The notes beneath the pieces are model-generated. The model was not told the origin of the DNA. It saw only the letters and a program-made list of their open reading frames with translations, and ran no database searches. Of a DNA stretch of 38,341 bases, positions 34,741 to 38,341 are shown piece by piece (the first letter of the stretch is position 1; every line of letters begins with the position of its first letter). Position numbers and translations under genes: made by a program. This DNA comes from Bacteroidales bacterium UBA6346 (GTDB lineage Bacteria; Bacteroidota; Bacteroidia; Bacteroidales; UBA932), in the NCBI GenBank assembly GCA_002438905.1, contig DJSA01000056.1:28889-67229 (forward strand). The letters are read 5' to 3'.

Positions 34741-35871
34741 ATGATAAGACGAATCATTGAAGATAAAATTGGCGAGAGTCTCTCAAGAGGAAAGACAGTG
34801 ACGATTATCGGACCCAGACAAGTGGGCAAGTCAACGCTCGCGAGAACCGTCATTCCCAAAGATGCGAAGGTGCTTGAACTCAACGGAGACAGTACGGACA
34901 TTCAGGGGATGTTTCTGGATGTCAACGAAACCGGTCTCAAGCTTCTCGTCGGAGACAATGACTTTGTCTTTGTTGACGAGGCCCAGAAAATAGGAAATAT
35001 AGGAAATATGCTCAAGATTGTGAGCGACAAGATGAAGGGAGTCAAGCTGATTGTCACCGGGAGTTCGGCATTCAAACTGACCTCTGCAATCAACGAATCA
35101 CTGACGGGACGGAAACGGGAGTTCAAGCTCTATCCACTTTCATTCAAGGAGATGGTCAACCACACAAGCCTTCTGGAGGAGCAGCGGATGCTTGAACACC
35201 GCATGATTTACGGCTATTATCCGGAAGTCGTCACATCACCCGGAGACGAAAACGAGACAATCAGGGAAATCATTGACAGTTACCTATATAAGGATGTTAT
35301 GGAAGAAAACCATATATCCAAACCGGAAAGACTAGTGAAATTGGTTCAGGCTCTTGCTTTCCAAATCGGCTCCACCGTATCGGCAAATGAACTTTCCGGC
35401 CTCGTGGGAATCGACGTGAAGACGGTGGAACGCTACATTGAAATCCTCGAAAAAAGCTTCATCATATATACGCTTCCGTCATACGCGAAAAATCAGAGAA
35501 ACGAACTGAAGTTTTCCAGAAAACTCTATTTCTGGGATATGGGAATACGCAACGGCGTTATAGGGAACATGGCGCCGGTGAGTATGCGGTCCAACGAAGA
35601 ATTGGGGCATATATGGGAGAATTTCATCGTCACAGAAAGAATAAAAAGGAATACATACGCCGGACGCACATTCGTGCAGCACTATTTCTGGAGGACGCAG
35701 CAGAAGAAAGAGATTGATCTGATAGAAATTGAAGACGGGATGATGACGGGCTTCGAGATGAAGAGGAAGAGCGGCAAGAAAGTCGGAATGCCGGAACAGT
35801 TCGCGAAAGCCTATCCCGACGCGAAGTTCGAGTGCATCACGCCGTCAGAGATTGCCGGGTTCTTGTTATAA
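34741..35871 (+). CDS. AAA_14/DUF4143 ATPase
   Basis: A 376-residue member of the large AAA_14 plus DUF4143 family. N-terminal AAA domain: Walker A GPRQVGKST (24-32), Walker B DFVFVDEAQKIGN (D79, E80) and sensor LIVTGSSAFKL. The C-terminal DUF4143 part holds a PD-(D/E)xK-like pattern (KEIDLIEIEDGMMTGFEMKRK: Asp, then E-M-K), and a winged-helix-like region lies near residues 200-240 (VSANELSGLVGIDVKTVERYIEILEKSF). The family is abundant in Bacteroidota and often patchy between strains. Biochemical function is not established; nuclease-like and defence/selfish roles have been suggested. Complete, with its own promoter and palindromes. Confidence 0.92.
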   Translation: MIRRIIEDKIGESLSRGKTVTIIGPRQVGKSTLARTVIPKDAKVLELNGDSTDIQGMFLDVNETGLKLLVGDNDFVFVDEAQKIGNIGNMLKIVSDKMKGVKLIVTGSSAFKLTSAINESLTGRKREFKLYPLSFKEMVNHTSLLEEQRMLEHRMIYGYYPEVVTSPGDENETIREIIDSYLYKDVMEENHISKPERLVKLVQALAFQIGSTVSANELSGLVGIDVKTVERYIEILEKSFIIYTLPSYAKNQRNELKFSRKLYFWDMGIRNGVIGNMAPVSMRSNEELGHIWENFIVTERIKRNTYAGRTFVQHYFWRTQQKKEIDLIEIEDGMMTGFEMKRKSGKKVGMPEQFAKAYPDAKFECITPSEIAGFLL

Positions 35872-35917
35872 AGCTGAGATGGAGAACCTTTTCCGAAATC
35901 TTCATATTTCTAATGGA

Positions 35918-35925
35918 TATTTTTG
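35918..35925 (+). promoter_or_regulatory. -7 box upstream of the broken Fic/AbiEi-like gene
   Basis: TATTTTTG matches TAnnTTTG exactly. It runs straight into TGCGGATAACCGCA (35924-35937), a 5-bp hairpin-like dyad, and gives a leader of about 145 bases. No clear TTTG box upstream. Confidence 0.45.
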
Positions 35926-35979
35926 CGGATAACCGCACTTTTACCTGCAAAAGTTCGTCTCGGAAATGAGAACTCTTCT

Positions 35980-36031
35980 TAATCGACAAAATTACCTATA
36001 AATACGTCTCTTATCCGACAAAATTGCTTAT
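35980..36031. repeat. two direct repeats in the leader of the broken gene
   Basis: TAATCGACAAAATTACCTAT (35980-35999) and TATCCGACAAAATTGCTTAT (36012-36031) match at 16 of 20 positions and lie 32 bases apart, about three helical turns. A 7-bp inverted repeat (ATTGTTG/CAACAAT, 36030-36050) follows. This mirrors the leader repeats of the ATPase gene at 38009, with a different core. Confidence 0.6.
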
Positions 36032-36075
36032 TGTTGTAATCAGCAACAATGTTATTGTAAAAAACATCAAGGAGC

Positions 36076-36690
36076 ATGATCAACATTCACGAGATAATCA
36101 TGGCGACATCCGATAAAACGGAGACGGCAAAGAAGACAGCGATGAGGAAGAATGGCGAGCTCAGAAAGATAGCGCCCAAGATTTATACGACAAACATGGA
36201 CGAAGATTCCGAGGTAATAGTAAAAAGGAATCTGTTTTACATACTTGGACAATTGTATCCAAATGCCGTGATAAGCCACAGGTCGGCATTTGAGTTAAAA
36301 CCGACGGAAAATGGAGACATCTATTTGACATATAAATACTCAAAGATTGTTTCTTTGCCGGGAGTCAATGTTCATCTGCTTGAGGGCCCGGCCGGAACCG
36401 AAAATGATCGGCCATTCATTGGAAATCTGCACATAGCCAGCAATGAAAGACGAGTTCTTGAGAATCTTCAAAAAGGTCGTGCAAGAAAAGGAGATTCAAA
36501 GTGCCTGCCTCGCGAGGCCATTGAGAAGAGCCTTGAAAAGATGCTTCAGGTAAACGGTGAAGCTGGCATCAATGAATTCAGGGATAAAGCGAGGGCGACA
36601 GCTGGTATGTCTACGACTATTTCTTCGCGGAATGGTTGCGGACGCTGTAGGAACTACTACAGCAGTCCCGTCATATATAGCGGCAGATAG
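36076..36690 (+). pseudogene. truncated Fic/AbiEi-like N-terminal domain fused out of frame to an ATPase remnant
   Basis: The open frame encodes 204 residues (an ATG at 36100 is an alternative start). Residues about 9-172 (LRKIAPKIYTTN, RRNLFYILGQLYPNAVISHRSA-like text, LPGVNVHLLEGP, RRVLENLQKGRARKG, SKCLPREAIEKSLEKML) resemble the winged-helix/AbiEi-type N-terminal region found in larger Fic-family and antitoxin proteins. Homology-like sequence ends at about DKAR. From 36591 the DNA is a 58/61 copy of the last bases of the ATPase gene at 33483. Read in the ATPase frame (36594-36650) it gives GDSWYVYDYFFAEWLRTL and stop; the Fic-like gene crosses it in another frame, so its last 30 or so residues are junk. 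The frame then overlaps the convergent ATPase gene by 34 bases. A deletion or recombination product. Confidence 0.8.
36591..36651 (+). repeat. 61-base copy of the 3' end of the ATPase gene at 33483
   Basis: Matches 34554-34614 at 58 of 61 positions, including the stop codon TAG (36648-36650). It marks where a second ATPase copy was lost. Confidence 0.9.
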
Positions 36691-38009
36691 GTGATGCCGT
36701 TCTCTATTTTCAGGTCGGCAGTATGCAGCACATATGGTGTTGACAGATAGTCTCCGTATTTTTCAATACACTTCCGTAGTGATGTCAATGTATATCTGCT
36801 TGTTGACTTGACTTCGATCGGGGAGATGTTGTGTTTTGCTGTTATAGTATTCTTCGCTGTCAGAAAATCTATTTCCATTCTTTCTCCGGCTTTCTCCTTG
36901 CTGTATTTTGAGAAGAAATAGAGTTTGTGTCCTGCAGCACGCAGCATTTGTGCCACAATATTTTCAACCACCATACCTTCATTGAACTCCAGTTTGTCGG
37001 TGAGCAGCTTGTTGTACAAGTTTTCAGAAACAATTGTATTTTCATTAAAAGCGTGACTAATGAGCAGGCCTGTATCTCCCATATAGCATTTCAATGTGGC
37101 TTCATCAGTATTCATTCCCAGCCCAATATTCGGTTCAGTCGTGTTATATGCCACATTCACAATCATGGCATCTGACAGCCAAAAGAAAGACGTCTCATAA
37201 TCCCGCATCCTGGCACCCTCGGTGAGGGCCTTAAGCATAAATTTTTTTTCATGCTTCTGTAGTTGTGATGGTATTGTGTCGAAAATTTGAGTCACTTTCG
37301 ACACGTGCGATGCTGCATATTTCTGTATATCATTGCGATAAAGTGTCAGAATCTGGCGTTTCACATAATCTGCTTTCCGAAAATCCCGTGTATCCAAATA
37401 TTTTGCGACAACCTGAGGCATTCCGCCGACAATCAGATACTGTCGGAAATAGTCCATTGACTTTCGATGCATAATCTGTCCCATCTCATGTTGCCTATCG
37501 AAATTCATGCGAATGAGAGGCATCAGCATCTCATTGCCCATCGCCCAAAGAAATTCCTCGTAGTCCATAGGAAACATCAGAATCTCCTCTTCTTCTGATG
37601 GTATCAAGATGTTTTCCACGTTTTTCTTGATGGACACAAGCGAGCCTGTCTCTATGTAATCATAACGTCCGTCTTCTACAAGGTATTTGACCGCCGCTCT
37701 TGCCCGGGGGAAAAGCTGCACTTCATCGAAGATTATTACAGAGTCACGAGGATAAAGCGGTGTATTGGCATAGCTGCTTAAATACATGAAGAATGTGTCA
37801 AGGTCGTCCAAGTAGAGGTCAAACAGCGATTTCACATTGTTTCCGACCTTGTTGAAATCAATCAGAATATAACTTTTGTATTCGTTTTGTGCGAATGCCT
37901 TTGCAATATAGCTTTTGCCGACACGTCGCGCACCATTGATAAGAACGGCACTTTTCCCATTCTGTTCTTTTTTCCACTCCAAGAGCCTGTCATACACTTT
38001 CCTTTTCAT
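36657..38009 (-). CDS. AAA_14/DUF4143 ATPase
   Basis: A 450-residue protein of the same broad family as the gene at 34741 but clearly diverged. Walker A is NGARRVGKSY (25-34; K32), Walker B SVIIFDEVQLF (90-100; D95, E96), followed by YIETGSLVSI, a sensor-like strand. A central helical region (about 170-290) carries FRQYLIVGGMPQVV, a family hallmark. The C-terminal DUF4143 part has a PD-(D/E)xK-like pattern (MEIDFLTA...ISPIEVKS). Stop codon convergent with the broken gene. The leader holds three iterons. The gene is intact; function unknown. Confidence 0.93.
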   Translation of the reverse strand: MKRKVYDRLLEWKKEQNGKSAVLINGARRVGKSYIAKAFAQNEYKSYILIDFNKVGNNVKSLFDLYLDDLDTFFMYLSSYANTPLYPRDSVIIFDEVQLFPRARAAVKYLVEDGRYDYIETGSLVSIKKNVENILIPSEEEEILMFPMDYEEFLWAMGNEMLMPLIRMNFDRQHEMGQIMHRKSMDYFRQYLIVGGMPQVVAKYLDTRDFRKADYVKRQILTLYRNDIQKYAASHVSKVTQIFDTIPSQLQKHEKKFMLKALTEGARMRDYETSFFWLSDAMIVNVAYNTTEPNIGLGMNTDEATLKCYMGDTGLLISHAFNENTIVSENLYNKLLTDKLEFNEGMVVENIVAQMLRAAGHKLYFFSKYSKEKAGERMEIDFLTAKNTITAKHNISPIEVKSTSRYTLTSLRKCIEKYGDYLSTPYVLHTADLKIENGITYLPLYMTGLL

Positions 38010-38017
38010 TATTCTTG

Positions 38018-38101
38018 CACCTATCCGCGATTATTTTGTCCATAAATTTACACTTATCCGCGATTATCAAACTATACATCCATACACTTATCCGCGATTA
38101 T
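38018..38101. repeat. three iterons in the leader of the DUF4143 ATPase gene
   Basis: CAC[C/T]TATCCGCGATTAT occurs at 38018-38034, 38051-38067 and 38085-38101, with spacings of 33 and 34 bases, about three helical turns. Copies two and three are identical over 17 bases and copy one differs by one base. On the minus strand each reads ATAATCGCGGATAAGTG, a near-dyad around GCG. All three lie between the -7 box and the start codon, so they should be in the mRNA as well. Confidence 0.85.
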
Positions 38102-38107
38102 TGGTCA

Positions 38108-38115
38108 CAAAGATA
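38108..38115 (-). promoter_or_regulatory. -7 box of the DUF4143 ATPase gene
   Basis: Reads TATCTTTG on the minus strand, an exact consensus match. The leader to the ATG at 38009 would be about 90 bases and contains the three iterons. Confidence 0.6.
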
Positions 38116-38175
38116 CACTATCCTATCAAAACGGCAATGCACCGGACTTGAAAAAGTGGAGAATGACACACGCAA

Positions 38176-38213
38176 AATTCCCCGGGAGCGGCGCGAACCG
38201 CTTCCGGGGAATT
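38176..38213. terminator. strong hairpin, terminator of the right-edge gene
   Basis: A 16-bp stem (38176-38191 with 38198-38213; one G-U pair) with a 6-base loop. On the minus strand it begins 23 bases after the stop of the right-edge gene and ends in AATTTTG. It separates that gene from the ATPase promoter. Confidence 0.75.
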
Positions 38214-38236
38214 GATGATTTCGGCTTGACAGCAAA

Positions 38237-38341
38237 CTACTGCTGTGGTGTAGTCTCCGTTTCTGCCGGCTTCTGGGTTACTTTCACTGTTTTTGTCACA
38301 GGCGCAGCAATGTAGCCCTGCACATTGTAGGTCGCGGTTAC
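38237..38341 (-). CDS. C-terminal fragment of a gene cut by the window edge
   Basis: An open frame runs from the window edge to a TAG stop at 38237 and encodes the last 34 residues of a protein, including YNVQGYIAAPVTKTVKV and a Pro/Thr/Glu/Gln-rich tail ending TTPQQ. The strong hairpin just beyond the stop supports a real gene end. Too short to identify. Confidence 0.6.
   Translation of the reverse strand, partial: VTATYNVQGYIAAPVTKTVKVTQKPAETETTPQQ

Noticed and set aside
38018..38101. Possible CRISPR array at the three iterons
   Set aside because: Units are only 17 bases, spacers 16-17 bases, and only three copies precede an ATPase start; no cas genes are in the window.

Overview
The window reads as chromosomal DNA of a Bacteroidota bacterium, most likely order Bacteroidales. 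The evidence is repeated Bacteroidota-type promoters (a -7 box TAnnTTTG, in several cases with a TTTG box about 19-22 bases upstream), poor Shine-Dalgarno sites, a b558-type SdhC, a long TrpB2-type synthase, a DUF3109 protein and several AAA/DUF4143 ATPases of a kind common in that phylum. Genus and species cannot be told from the sequence. No rRNA, tRNA, transposase or CRISPR array was found, and no gene-free stretch exceeds 300 bases.

Layout. 0-4 kb, minus strand: an AlbA_2/ATPase-like regulator sits behind a large membrane protein with an EF-hand loop. 4-5.3 kb, minus: pyrH-frr. 5.6-7.7 kb, plus: an sdhC gene without sdhA/sdhB, closed by a strong terminator, then trpB2. 7.9-12.2 kb, minus: a coiled-coil membrane protein, a HemW-like radical SAM protein and an Xaa-Pro aminopeptidase, divergent from a small membrane protein at 12.3 kb. 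12.9-16.1 kb, minus: a degenerate M16 peptidase-like protein whose stop overlaps the start of a DUF3109 gene. 16.3-19.6 kb, plus: a secreted TPR protein and a U32/RlhA-like protein. 19.6-24.5 kb, plus: one very large gene encoding a single-chain Type ISP restriction-modification enzyme (Mrr-like nuclease, SF2 helicase/translocase, adenine methyltransferase, specificity domain). 24.5-30.8 kb, minus: a lipoprotein, prmC, ddl and a class A penicillin-binding protein. 31-33.3 kb, plus: topA.

33.4-38.1 kb is the most unusual part: an AT-rich accessory cluster with three different P-loop ATPases (two of the AAA/DUF4143 type) and a broken Fic/AbiEi-like gene. Each has its own, different palindrome or direct repeat at or just after its promoter. 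The broken gene is fused out of frame to a 61-base copy of the 3' end of the first ATPase, which records a recombination or deletion between members of the cluster. The right edge holds the C-terminus of a further minus-strand gene with its terminator.

How the genes work together: most of the window is core housekeeping (translation: frr, prmC; nucleotide and amino-acid metabolism: pyrH, trpB2; cell wall: ddl, PBP1A; DNA topology: topA). The accessory content is the Type ISP enzyme at 19.6 kb and the ATPase cluster next to topA. The cluster, with its gene-specific repeated operator-like or leader elements, is the best candidate here for an undescribed system. A defence or selfish role is inference.
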